Source of the DNA: Pholiota molesta
Taxonomy: Eukaryota; Basidiomycota; Agaricomycetes; Agaricales; Strophariaceae
Assembly: GCA_014925825.1 (NCBI GenBank)
Contig: JACGCK010000002.1
Location: forward strand, 372,001-436,000
Direction of reading: 5' to 3'
Length of the DNA: 64,000 bases
In this document: positions 10,809-20,609 of the stretch, piece after piece
How positions within the stretch are numbered: position 1 is the stretch's first letter
How the letters are laid out: every line of letters begins with the position of its first letter
The notes under the pieces: model-generated
Told to the model about the DNA's origin: nothing
Seen by the model: the letters and a program-made list of their open reading frames with translations, nothing else
The model's database searches: none
Program-made: the position numbers and the translations under genes

Positions 10809-12302
10809 GATGATGAAATACGAGTTGAATATGAAAGAAAGTTGTAGAACACCAAGATGTAATGGGCAAGGGACTAGCCGCAAAAACGATACCGGATCGC
10901 GAAAAAAAAGTGGTAAAGACGAAAGGAAGGAAGGAAGGGAACGAAGGACAGAAACGTGAGATGGGTGGTCTTTAACGGCGACCTTAAATACCAAATTCCG
11001 GGGGCGTAGCTGTCAAATATAGTCACTTATATTTAGATCCCCATAAATAGATCATCACCTTCGCCATCCACAACTTAAGATCCATACTTGACAATCAAGA
11101 TCTCCTGGGATACAGGTGCAGAGCTCTTTCAACCAGCAGAAATGATACGAAAATTGGATCGATTTCTGTTCTGCTTACCTGCCTCAGCATCCACAAAAGT
11201 TGGCTCCTTTCTTGCTTGCACCCTTGCACATCTATTTTCGTATACATCGGTTTCCTCGCAACCATCTTCACATCCATCATACTCCAACGTCTATCCCGAG
11301 CGGCAAGTGATATTCTGAACGGGGGATTCGGGAAATGTGAAGTCGGTCTGACTTGTCAGCGCTGAGCGCTGGCCATAACATATCTTTGATATTCGCTTCG
11401 AACGTTTGATATTAGAGTTGGATTCAGAAAGGACACCAGCAGCCTTTCCCTTGTTTTTCGCATAACGAGCACGCTGTCCGAGAAGGCCTAAGTATTCGTC
11501 CTTTTTCAGAGTTTTGCCCTGCAAATGTGTTCTGCGGCAGTAGGTAATTCGCGCACAAAGATGTTATAAATAAAGAAACTATTTTACCCGTCCCCTTGGT
11601 GATTTCACAAGGCATCCATGTAGAATCTTCAAGTAGCGGTAACATAGTATCCATCATATACGAGCCATATAAATAGCTGCAGAAAAATTTCCCCTGTGCA
11701 TATGAGACCAGATGGTGGCCTTTCTGAGGCTTTCTGATTGATGTGAAATTAAGATAGGAAGGACTAACCAGCCTGTGAGGGTCAAAGGCACGTTGCCCTC
11801 GAGGTTCCAATCGCTGGAGTCACCGTGTAATGTGGGTAGTCACCACCAGGAGCCACCAGGTCATCACCGTTGTGGTCCCGTCCGAAGTTCAAGTTGAGGC
11901 AAATTGTGCGCTTCGGAAAAAAGATGCAGAATTCTTTCCATCCAACATGAATGAATGGCATTATCGTCAGCCTGTGTCATTGGACAGTTCTGATATGCCA
12001 GCATGAATGGGTGTCGGGCATTTGCATTTCGTGTGTACAGAGCTCATTGGCATGACAAGTCTTGTAAATGCTGGCTATTGGTAAAAACGGGGGCAAATCA
12101 CTGGCCGCTTGGCGACCAACAACACGCCTTTGCATTACGTAATCAGTTCCGTGCGTTGAATGCGTAACATAAGAATTCAACAGACTAGATACGGCTGCAC
12201 TGCAGTGACTGTCCTCCACAGTGAGGCTCAACTTTCCTGTCAGACCGACTTCTTGGGTCATCAATCACTACATCGAAGCCGCAGTTTGAACCTAAGCGAG
12301 CA
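10809..12302. other. Promoter of paralogue A and unassigned region with weak minus-strand coding signal
   Basis: About 200 bp upstream of paralogue A holds its promoter. Between 11290 and 11900 the minus strand contains overlapping open frames (11810-11424 and 11524-11291) that could be joined by an intron ending near 11522 into a basic peptide containing KKDEYLGLLGQRARYAKNKG. A separate frame near 11890-11770 reads VAPGGDYPHYT and then, after a one-base shift, DSSDWNLEGNVPLTLTGW. I recognise no family, and no complete start-to-stop model can be built. It may be a decayed gene. Nothing was seen from 11950 to 12302. Confidence 0.3.
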
Positions 12303-13431
12303 ATGCCGGCTGTCACTATCTCTGTAGACGCTGTGTGTACTATCTGTCATTGGTTTTGGTTTCGTGATTTTTTATCAGACTGAACAGATTTTGTTTGACA
12401 TGGATGGGTGAGTCTCTTTGAAGACGCCATTGACCGAATCAGCCTGCATCTACATGACATATCCTGTTTCCTTGATTTTAACTCTGATAAGCTTTGCGGC
12501 TTGCCAAAGCTTTATGCGCTTGTCCACCCATTCCTTTGCATTTCGCTGATTTAAGCCCTCAGAACCTTAATCGATTCCACTCCTGGAGTATTGCAGGCCT
12601 GGAAAACCTTCAGCACTGATTATAAGCTTGGGGATTCCGCAACTATTGCTCATGCAACACATGGACGTCGACTTTATGATACCCTTAAGGAATACTGTGG
12701 CATCACTGATGAGGGTCGTCTACTGGTTCGCATGTTTTGGCCCTGTTAGTTGTAATTTTCTACGAACATATACGATAGGGAGAAATCGATCGCTTCGAGG
12801 ACGAAGTTATCGAAGGGGGGCCCGCAGCATTACCTGGCGCCATTGAATTGCTTTCCAAGGTTAGGACCACCCAATGTGCTCACACCGACCCACTACTGAT
12901 CTAATCTGATCTGATCCATCTGTTCAATTGAACTTTACAACAGTTATCCTCTCATCAAGCAAGCAGTACCAAGTGGACTATTGTGACTTCCGGTAAATGA
13001 CTCTATTGAAGTTCAGGCAGGTTACGGAGCACTGTTTTTATCTCTATAACCTCTACCACAGCTTCCAACAAATATGCGCCTCGCGCTTTAGAACGCTCTG
13101 GGGTTCCCCTTCCAAAGCTAGGGATCATTACATCGAATGATGTTGCGAAAGGAAAGCCCCAGCCCGATCCTTATTTGGCGGGCGCTTCGCTGTGTAAAAT
13201 CAACCCAACAAAATGTATGTCGGATATGGAAATCTGTAAGTTTGTCTCCGATTAACATCCGTTTCATCAGGTTTGGTTGTAGAAGATGCCATTTCCGGAT
13301 TAACATCCGGTCGAGCTGCAGGATCTTTGACGCTTGCAGTATGCACCTCGACTGAACGACATCTTCTGACTGAATCTCCGCAAAACCCGATTTTATTGTC
13401 ACTGATCTCACGAAGTGCGTCTTTTAAGTGA
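12303..13431 (+). CDS. HAD-superfamily sugar/glycerol phosphatase, GPP/DOG-like (C-terminal frameshift)
   Basis: Exons are 12303-12332, 12388-12407, 12563-12725, 12779-12859, 12944-12992, 13062-13214 and 13271-13431, giving about 218 residues. Motif I is AILFDMDGTLIDSTPGVLQ, motif II TSASNKYAPRALERSG, and motifs III/IV KGKPQPDPYLAGA and VVEDAISGLTSGRAAGS. This is the layout of fungal glycerol-3-phosphatase and 2-deoxyglucose-6-phosphate phosphatase; the exact substrate cannot be told. The first Asp of DMDGT is the expected phospho-acceptor. Near 13385 the frame leaves the family: one base upstream of the in-frame reading lies KPDFIVTDLTKCVF with its own stop at 13425-13427, the expected C-terminus, so a base appears to be missing in the A4 run at 13382-13385. 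Read literally, the protein instead ends in about 15 unrelated residues at TGA 13429-13431. Confidence 0.78.
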
Positions 13432-14528
13432 TGCTAAAAGTTAACGTTGCCTTGTCTGACCACGCTCTCTGAAAGGGTGACCGTCGAAGTGGTGGATGAA
13501 AAGTTGCGCATTACGATGGACCAATCGTGCTGATACCATATGCTGCGAATAATGGCGACTATAAGAAGATAGATGAAACATGCTGGATTTATGGATTACA
13601 ACAAGATCTACCTTCTAGAATTAGATTTATTAAGCCAACGCGAGTATACCAATTCCATGCTAGCAGGAAACTTGACAACGATATGTGAGGCTGTAATGCC
13701 ACCAACAGGCCACCACCAACAATGTTTAGCCTTGTTCAGTTTTGCTGTTGCAACGCACAATGATGGTATACTACACATTCACTACTCTCAGGCACTCACG
13801 TTTTTTGTAATATTGGCCCTCTCATCTCGAAAGCGAGATAGGTTTTATATTTTTATCAATGACATTATTATCATTAACATAGCAGCCATGGTAGTCTTCG
13901 TGGTTCCGCATGCCATTCGCTAGTGGAGCGTTCATTATCCGCTATTCAATCGGAAACCATCCTTTGCATAAGCATCTGGATTCTAATGACCAAATGGAAA
14001 TTTGAAGACTTTATTGGCTCGTTGCTGTAGTCGTAGTGAGTTGCTTATATAGGTTGCTATATACAGGATCTGTCGACGGCACTCCCATCATGCGTTTTCT
14101 CCAGAATTCGGCGCGGCAGGGATCTTTCCGCGGCTATTGGTTGTTGAATTGTGCAAGCCAAGTGCAAGCCTACCTTTTCCGAGGGCGGTTGCGGGTCCTA
14201 TGCTGTGCTATACCTCTCTCCGATGCCTTGTTGAGCGTATGGCTAGGAAGAGGACTCCTTGATGGTTGGACAATGGAATTGGCCAAGGCTGATCCGAAAC
14301 TTTGTCCACGCGGGACACAATGGGCCACCACTGTTGGTATTAAAGAGCCACCAAAGCGTTGTACAAAGCTTCATTCGCCCGCATATTTCTGCTCATTCTC
14401 TTCCTTTTCTTCGTCTTCTTCACCTTCACCGCTTTCATTGAGCATTTATTTCTCGACCTGGTGTCGCTTTCCACTCGTTCAACACATCGATCAATTCTAT
14501 TTGAAGTCCCCCGCTCAATCCCAGCGCA
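13432..14528. other. Intergenic, no gene seen
   Basis: This 1.1-kb region lies between the phosphatase and secreted paralogue B. Several short open frames exist, but none has motifs, a supported intron pattern or a credible start. The last 100-150 bp before 14529 is pyrimidine-rich (runs of tc/ttc), as is common in basidiomycete core promoters. Confidence 0.45.
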
Positions 14529-16078
14529 ATGCAAATCACAGGTTATTTTGTCACACTGGCATTGGCTCTGTCGACGTCGGCACGATCCCTTCAATACGCT
14601 AGAGTTGGCCGACGGGCAGCATTTGATCTTGCGAACGGCCAAGCTGCCATCGCTCTCAAGTACGTTTCACTTATTTATTGTGCTGTCCGATTGTTGATGT
14701 CAACCATGTGTACTCTTCGGTCTCCAGCGACCAGTTTAAGACCCTTACCGCCGATTCCCCATGTACTGCCCCAGAAGACGCGTGTGTAGGTGATAAGTTT
14801 GCCCAGTGCGTAGGTGGCAAGTTCGTCATCCAGGCATGCGCTCCTGGAACGATGTAAGTGCCGGAATCAAAATGTATCAAACTCGGTGCCACCAACTAAC
14901 GTTTGCTTTGATCTTTCAGTTGTGCAGCCTTGCCATTGGTCAACTCCCCGGGAACAAGTATCACTTGCACGACTTCCGCTGATTTGGCTGCTCGCATAGC
15001 TGCGGTGAGTATTGATCTTATTCATCAAAATGTATAGGGTTGATCTAAGATGTTATTCGACTTACGTTTAGACTGGGGCCACAGACTCTGGATCTGCTGC
15101 AAGTAGTGCTGCTTCGACGCCACCTCCTGCCTCCAGTACCTCTGTAGCACCTGCTGCTCAGACCTCTACTGCCGTGGCTACCCAATCTGTAAGTGACACA
15201 ACAAAATTGCTACGCGACCTCATACTTATCAAACATCTCATCATTTAGGGAGATGCCCAAACGTCATTGAGTAGGCATTTGGTTGCGTTCTATCAAATCT
15301 GATATGATGAACTGACAACAATATATTCTGCAGCTCTTGATCCCGCCGTGATCGCGAAAGGTTTTGCAAATAACGGTCAAGATGTACCCGCAGCTGGTAA
15401 GCGGTTATATGTACTTTCAGTTTCATGCAGATACTCTTTCTGATTATTTTTGACGATCGCAGGCCAAGTTCCCTCCCTCACATCAACGAACAACTTCATC
15501 AACTTCTGCCTGACTGCTAATCAACCCTTGACTAATGGTGCCCAAGTTCCCGGCGGCTCGTGCAATCCCGCACCCATGGGGTCGATCCCGGCGAAAGGGA
15601 GCATGCCCTCTTCGAAATTCATATTCCCCAAGAACGGCGGCACTGTAGCCGCGAACACTCCTTTCACGATCCAGATGGGCATCAAGAACTTGGAAACTGG
15701 AAACTTTGTCAATGCGAACGAAAACTACTTCGCTGCGCCCCAGCAACTGAACGCGCAGGGTATTATCCGCGGCCATTCGCACGTCGTCATTGAGGCGATC
15801 GACGCCCTCGACTCGACCACTGTCCTTGACCCCACCGTCTTCGCGTTCTTCAAGGGCTTGAACGCCGCGGCGGCAAACGGCGTTCTCACTGCGGATGTCG
15901 CCACCGGTCTCCCGGCTGGTGCCTACAAGCTTTCGTCGATTAACACAGCGGCCAACCACCAGCCTGTATTGGCGCCTGTGGCACAACACGGGTCTCTTGA
16001 CGATGTTGTCTACGTGAGTGCTTTCAAAATTGTTCGCGAGATTAGTCCTGATCTTGTTCGCAGTTTACCGTCGCTTAA
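14529..16078 (+). CDS. Secreted 'ribosomal protein s17'-type protein, paralogue B (CBM19-like N-terminal module)
   Basis: Exons are 14529-14659, 14728-14853, 14920-15004, 15072-15188, 15249-15270, 15334-15396, 15463-16013 and 16064-16078, giving 369 residues. After a signal peptide (MQITGYFVTLALALSTSA) comes a six-cysteine module, DSPCTAPEDACVGDKFAQCV ... GTICAALPLVNSPGTSITC, resembling the CBM19-type chitin-binding module of fungal wall proteins. Then an Ala/Ser/Thr linker and the same core as paralogue A (NFINFCLT, GSCNPAPMGSIP, NENYFAAPQQLNAQG, HSHVVIEAIDAL, HQPVLAPVAQHGSLDD). It ends shortly after DDVVYFTVA without paralogue A's tail. The CBM19 resemblance is by eye; if correct, the module could dock the shared core to chitin (inference). 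The core and last exon are GC-rich compared with the upstream exons. Confidence 0.8.
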
Positions 16079-16370
16079 GGACTTGCTCTTCCATGCAAAC
16101 CTGTGTTAACGAACGATAATTTTATACTTTGGGGTTATTTTATTGTATCTTGCTTTAATCGAAAAGAAAAGGCTTTCCAACAAATTTACCCGTTCTTTGT
16201 TCTATTTTTTTTGGGCGTAAATCCACCATCATACATGCGTGTGTTAAGAGAATACATAAGCGTCAAGTAACATTAGCGTTGATGAAGCTCTAGCTTGCTC
16301 AGATCGTCAAAGGTTGTCTGCTGGACACCGTGCAAGATATGGGTGCTACAAAGAAAGTTCAATGGGGAAT

Positions 16371-17235
16371 CTACTTGGCAGGTTCGGCATCCTCAAGAGG
16401 GGGAGGGCCGTCATCATCAGAGTCGTCCTCGTTTTCATCAGCGCCGGATGGGCCAGCGCCGCCCAAATCCATGTCACCCATGCCCCCCATGCCACCCATT
16501 TGAGCCATCATCTGAGTGAATAGATGTTCAGCATTAAACTAAAAGACAATGTTATTGAAATACCTTTTCAAAGTCCATGCCTCCTCCCATGCCTCCCATG
16601 CCGGGTATACCTCCCATACCTCCTGGCATACCTCCCATACCGCCCGCACCGCCGATATCCATGTCAGGAGTTTCGTCGAGAGCCTCGCTCTGTTCATCCT
16701 CATCGACCCATTTGCTGAAATCAGTCTTGATGAAAGCGTTCTTGACTTTTTCTTTGGTGAGACGGGGCCAATACTCGGATTGTTTGTCCTTTTTGAGGAG
16801 AACGAGACTGAGGGAGCGGGAGGTCAAGCTTGATTTCGATTTCTAAAATAAAATAGAGACTGAGAATCCAGATAATCGGTCGTAGATCGGTTATCGGGAC
16901 ATACCTCTGGTACTACTTCTTTGAAAAGCTCGAGATCGAAGGCGTACTCCTTCTCCTGGCTGTGAAGCACTGTAAGTATGTCATGGAAGAGAGTGCGGGA
17001 AAAACACGTACGGTCCTGACTTGGCCTTGAAAGAAATGGAAGTGGGCGTCAAGTTGTATTCTAGCGTGCCCGGTTTGATATCAGGCAAGTTGATGGTGAT
17101 ATAGAGGACATTCTGGGAGACGCGAAGGGGAACGACGCGTCAATGGCGATCAAGATGAAGCAGGGTCGATCGCACCTTTTCCTCGTCTGTTTCAGAGCTG
17201 CGCTGGGCCCAGAGGACTTCGGGATGTTGAACCAT
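16371..17235 (-). CDS. SBA1: Hsp90 co-chaperone p23/Sba1 (CS domain)
   Basis: Exons are 17235-17176, 17112-17012, 16959-16905, 16842-16564 and 16511-16371, giving 211 residues. The CS domain covers residues 1-~110: HPEVLWAQRSSETDEEKNVL, ITINLPDIKPGTLEYNLT, SGPQEKEYAFDLELFKEV and the p23 signature YWPRLTKEKVKNAFIKTDF. This is followed by FSKWVDEDEQSE and a disordered Gly/Met-rich GGMGG repeat with an acidic end (ENEDDSDDDGPPPLEDAE). p23 binds the ATP-bound closed Hsp90 dimer and slows ATP hydrolysis, stabilising client complexes in cytosol and nucleus. The acceptor of exon 3 is taken at 16961/16960 (cacag) because the earlier AG breaks the frame. It is divergent from the next gene, with 168 bp between start codons. 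Confidence 0.9.
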
Positions 17236-17403
17236 GGTGTTTGCGGGGATGGAGGTGTGGAAGAGAAGTTTAAAAGGCGCCCTTGGGTGCGTAGAACCGT
17301 CGAGAAAGTTCCGATCCTTTTAAGGAAATGGCCGTGCGGGCAGGCCGGGGCCGGCCGCGGGAGGGGAGAGGCGACGCAGCTCTCGTCTGACGCTGCGACT
17401 GAT

Positions 17404-18271
17404 ATGTGGTACGTCCCCTGCCCCTCCCCTGCGCCCAGCTGACCCCGCCCCAGGTGCACCCGCTGGTTCCTCCCGCTCCTCCTCCTCCCCCTCCCCACCG
17501 CGCCCCCCTTCTTCCTCCTCCTCTTCCTCGTCTCCCTCACCATCCACGCAAAGCCATGGTGCGTGTCTGCCGTCCGTCTCGGCGCTCGCTAACAGTCATT
17601 CCAGCTTCTACTGCATCGTCCTGCTGACCACCCTCTTCATCTCCTCCTGCTACTGGCAGCCCTTCCCCATCGATAGCCCGCTCACCGTCCCCTGGGCCGA
17701 CAACATCACCACCTTTGCCGAGGCGCTCAATGCCACCATCAGGCCCAGCTACACCAAGCCCTTGCCTACCGTCATGCACGTGGTAGACCGCTGCTGGTGT
17801 GACTTCTCGGTCGGAGGCTTCTTCGAGCCCTTCAACGTATCCCACTGGGAAGACGTCAGCATCACACGCCTGGGCCAGAGTCTAGGGCGCCAACAGCAAC
17901 TCGAGGACGACGCCCGCGCCCAGGAAGAGCTCGACGACCGCAATCGCACGGCCCAAGAGCAACGATCCGCCGTCGCCCTTGTCCCCGCAACATCTGCCAC
18001 TCCCGCTTTGGGTTTCTGGTCCCGTCTAAAGCAGCTTACAGAGAAATCACCAGACTCATCATCGCTATCCTCTGCCGACCAAGAACTATCTCTCATGCCT
18101 TCGACGGCCGATATTCCACAAAGTACGGATGCAATATTGGCAGAACCAACATCGACAAATGCCCAGTTCCAGGCCACACCAACATCGGATTCCCGCTTCT
18201 CATTTTTGCGTCAGGAATATGATCTGCGTCCATATGGCCTTGGCATGGTCGTCGATTTGAGATGGTCATGA
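17404..18271 (+). CDS. Uncharacterised membrane-anchored protein with Cys motif and coiled coil
   Basis: Exons are 17404-17408, 17454-17558 and 17605-18271, giving about 258 residues. The first coding exon is only ATGTG, joined by a 45-nt intron to a strongly hydrophobic segment (RWFLPLLLLPLP ... PFFLLLFLVSLTIHA) and then FYCIVLLTTLFISSCYW, so two N-terminal membrane helices are likely. A conserved-looking block follows (VVDRCWCDFSVGGFFEPFNV then SHWEDVSI), a Gln/Glu/Asp-rich helix (LGRQQQLEDDARAQEELDDR), a Ser/Thr-rich stretch and the end EYDLRPYGLGMVVDL. I recognise no named domain; it has the feel of a conserved basidiomycete hypothetical. Exon phases are consistent and codon use is GC-rich in the first half, supporting a real gene. 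Its function is unknown. Confidence 0.65.
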
Positions 18272-19250
18272 ACAGCCTGCATATCCGGATTTCGTTGAAC
18301 CTTCAATAGTAATCCAGGAATTCGTCCGCCAAGACCGGCTCTGCGAATCAAGTACTCGAACACGTCAAGTTTACACATGATGTCGACGCGAGTGGCATAA
18401 AAGCCAGACGGCAGATAGCCAGCTGTGATGTCCAATGGATAGAACTATACGCATAGGTTGTGGAGGCCTGGCATGTAGCAATAGCTGTAGATATATAATT
18501 ATTCCATGCCCTGAACGTGGGGAGCGGCAACCGTGCCAAATTTGGCGTAACGTTTGGTTGTGTTTGGCCCCCGCCAAAACGTCGAGTTCGAACGTCGTCG
18601 GGCATCGATCACTTTGTTTCGACATTTCAAGGATGTTCCACTTACTCAAATGCTCTAAATTTTCGGGGTACGGTAGATTATACTATGTAGATTAGTAATT
18701 AGTAGTTATACTGCATATCAGCATCAATATCGACGTCTGAATCATTAGATACTGGTAAAGCAGTTGGAACAACATCACCAATGGTATCAACATCAGAAAG
18801 TGCATCTATAGAGGCATTTTCTCTGTGTATGAGATATCTCTCAGCGGCCTTAATTAAGGCATTGACCTTGAGATCCTTAGTTCCGAGGTTAGATTAGATG
18901 GGGACCTGTTTGTCGATCCTATGAAACCAAGCAGGTTCAAGGTCTAACTTGGTGTTTGTGCCCAGAGTCAACCCAGAGTAGCCTTGATTATCGAGTCATC
19001 AAGTCGACAAACAACTTGATTAAGGATGTGGTCAGCTTTGTGTTGTGCATCCAGGCGGGCGCTATCTTTTGTGTGCTTGATGTTGACGATATTCTTGTCA
19101 AAACTGGCTTGGTTTTGGCGGCGAAGTTTCTCGAGTTGTTTGCTGTCCATTTCTCGCGCCTTTCTTCGAATAAACATAGTGTCCTCTGGCTCGAGTGGAG
19201 TCCAACCGAAATTATTGGGAATGCGTATTGCGTATGTGAACGCAGAGGTA
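18272..19250 (-). other. Decayed region with possible retroelement or gene debris
   Basis: No intact gene is seen. On the minus strand, 18435-18211 reads ITAGYLPSGFYATRVDI ... YLIRRAGLGGRIPG and runs antisense into the end of the preceding gene. Another minus-strand frame, about 19230-18968, reads NFGWTPLEPEDTMFIRRKA then MDSKQLEKLRRQNQASFDKN, loosely like the charged helix after the integrase core of Ty3/gypsy polyproteins in mushrooms. Further down, 18900-18710 reads VNALIKAAERYLIHRENAS and an acidic tail. No long terminal repeats, protease or reverse transcriptase motif were found, so the retroelement reading is weak. Confidence 0.25.
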
Positions 19251-19270
19251 CTGGAATTTTAGGCTCGTGA

Positions 19271-19318
19271 CCAGCCGTTACCTTTCGAACTCCGAGAGCA
19301 TCTCCAGGTAACGGCTGG
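19271..19318. repeat. Perfect 13-bp inverted repeat
   Basis: The arm CCAGCCGTTACCT at 19271-19283 is repeated in reverse complement at 19306-19318, with a 22-nt spacer. It sits in the decayed island upstream of the bHLH relic and could be a transposon end, a hairpin or chance. No matching copy was noticed elsewhere in the window. Confidence 0.7.
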
Positions 19319-19510
19319 GAGCTACGGTTCACTTTTTACCGAGTCACGGTTTGTCACGCGGGACTTAGAGATATTTCGTTGAAATCAATGATGCTTGGTG
19401 TCTCTCTACCACATCCACCCTATTCCTCGCCGCTTTTATCACTTGAGCTATCCATATGCACCTCGAAATACGACTGTGAAGGCAGGTTTACTTGATAGAC
19501 ATATCAAAGT

Positions 19511-19800
19511 TGCCCTCAGCCAAGCCACACAACCATCGAGCACCGATATCGCACGAACCTGAACGCCCGCATCCGGAGCCTGCGCATGGCAGAGCGTGCG
19601 CTGCGCGTACTGGCGGCAACGGGAAGAACATCAAGAAGAACGTCAAGGGCAGCATCCTCGTCAAAGGCGTTGGCGGCGGACGACGGCTCGGTCGACGTCA
19701 TCGACTAGCGTAAATTCGTCGATGGCGTCGAGGTGGCCCAAAAGTGCAGCGAGGCAAATGTCCTGGGCAAAGCTGTCGAGATCCGTCTGGCTTCGGCCTG
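19511..19800 (+). pseudogene. Relic of an SREBP-type bHLH transcription factor
   Basis: The frame starting at 19511 reads QPSHTTIEHRYRTNLNARIR then SLRMAERALRVL, a clear copy of the basic helix-loop-helix region of SREBP-like factors, where the Tyr of RRYR is diagnostic (here the preceding Arg is His). The following loop is broken: the family-like GKNIKKNVKGSILVKGVGG lies in another frame, after which the first frame resumes with DDGSVDVID and then a TAG at 19706-19708 where a Glu codon is expected, followed by RKFVDGVEVAQKCSEANVLG and KAVE. So at least two frameshifts and a nonsense codon are present. There is no start, no membrane segment and no C-terminal regulatory domain. Downstream, up to 20100, only vague coding traces remain. 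Intact fungal SREBP (Sre1) controls sterol and hypoxia responses; this copy cannot encode one. Confidence 0.7.
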
Positions 19801-20297
19801 CTTCCTATAGCTTCAGAGCACGAAGAGCACAGTTCTACCGGCAGCTCTCGAACAGCGACATGGTGTGTTTGGCCGCGAGAGCATGCTACCGGACAGCCTC
19901 GACCAGTACCCAGACGAGGAATACACCAGCGCCCTGCACCCGCCGCCGCGCCTCGTCAGTGCCGCTACAGCAACTACGCCCCTGCTTGGCGAGCGCGAGG
20001 TATCGCCGCACCCATCATTCGAAGAACCGACCTTCCACCGCGTCGCAGAGGACTTCTGGATGGTTCAAACACTCAAAATAGGCAGTAATATGTATGATTA
20101 GAATGAATAAATTTTTTATTCAGATGTATCTTAATGACTAGGCTATGGTAAGGCTGTAACAACGAAGAACCATTGAGGAATGAGCGATGTGGAAGGAATT
20201 GAGAGTGTTTTGGCGAAGCGACGACGCGCAAAACACGTTTTTTTTTCTAAGTCCTTTGTCACGCAGGGGGGGGTCGGTTAAAATGCGTCCGTTGCTC

Positions 20298-20410
20298 CCA
20301 GTCCTTGGGTGGTGATCCTCCTTTTCAACTTCCGCTTGATGTTTGACACAACAACATTGCCACAACACGGGACAAACAACGAGCTCCCTGGATCACCACC
20401 CAAGGACTGG
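20298..20410. repeat. Perfect 21-bp inverted repeat with 71-nt loop
   Basis: Bases 20298-20318 are the exact reverse complement of 20390-20410 (arm begins CCAGTCCTTGGG). The pairing stops abruptly at both sides. The loop holds no recognisable gene. It lies 200 bp upstream of the MDV1 start, so it may be part of the transcribed leader, a MITE-like footprint or a small-RNA hairpin; the sequence alone does not decide. Confidence 0.85.
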
Positions 20411-20609
20411 TCGCGAGTCTACTGGAATTTGTCGGTATACGACGTAGTGCAAATCGTGGGAAAACATTCCAAAGGGGGCAGAGCCCAGACTGTGTTGGCG
20501 AAGTCAATCTGAGAGACGTCAGAAACCGGCTCCAGCAAAATTTCTATCTTGACCTCCTCTTGTCTCCTCGTATCCTCTAGGGTTTCGTTCTTCGGAACGC
20601 CCACACACC

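Noticed and set aside
15483..15989. A 168-codon minus-strand frame opposite the core of secreted paralogue B
   Set aside because: Arises from GC-rich codons of the real plus-strand exon; the plus-strand protein matches paralogue A.
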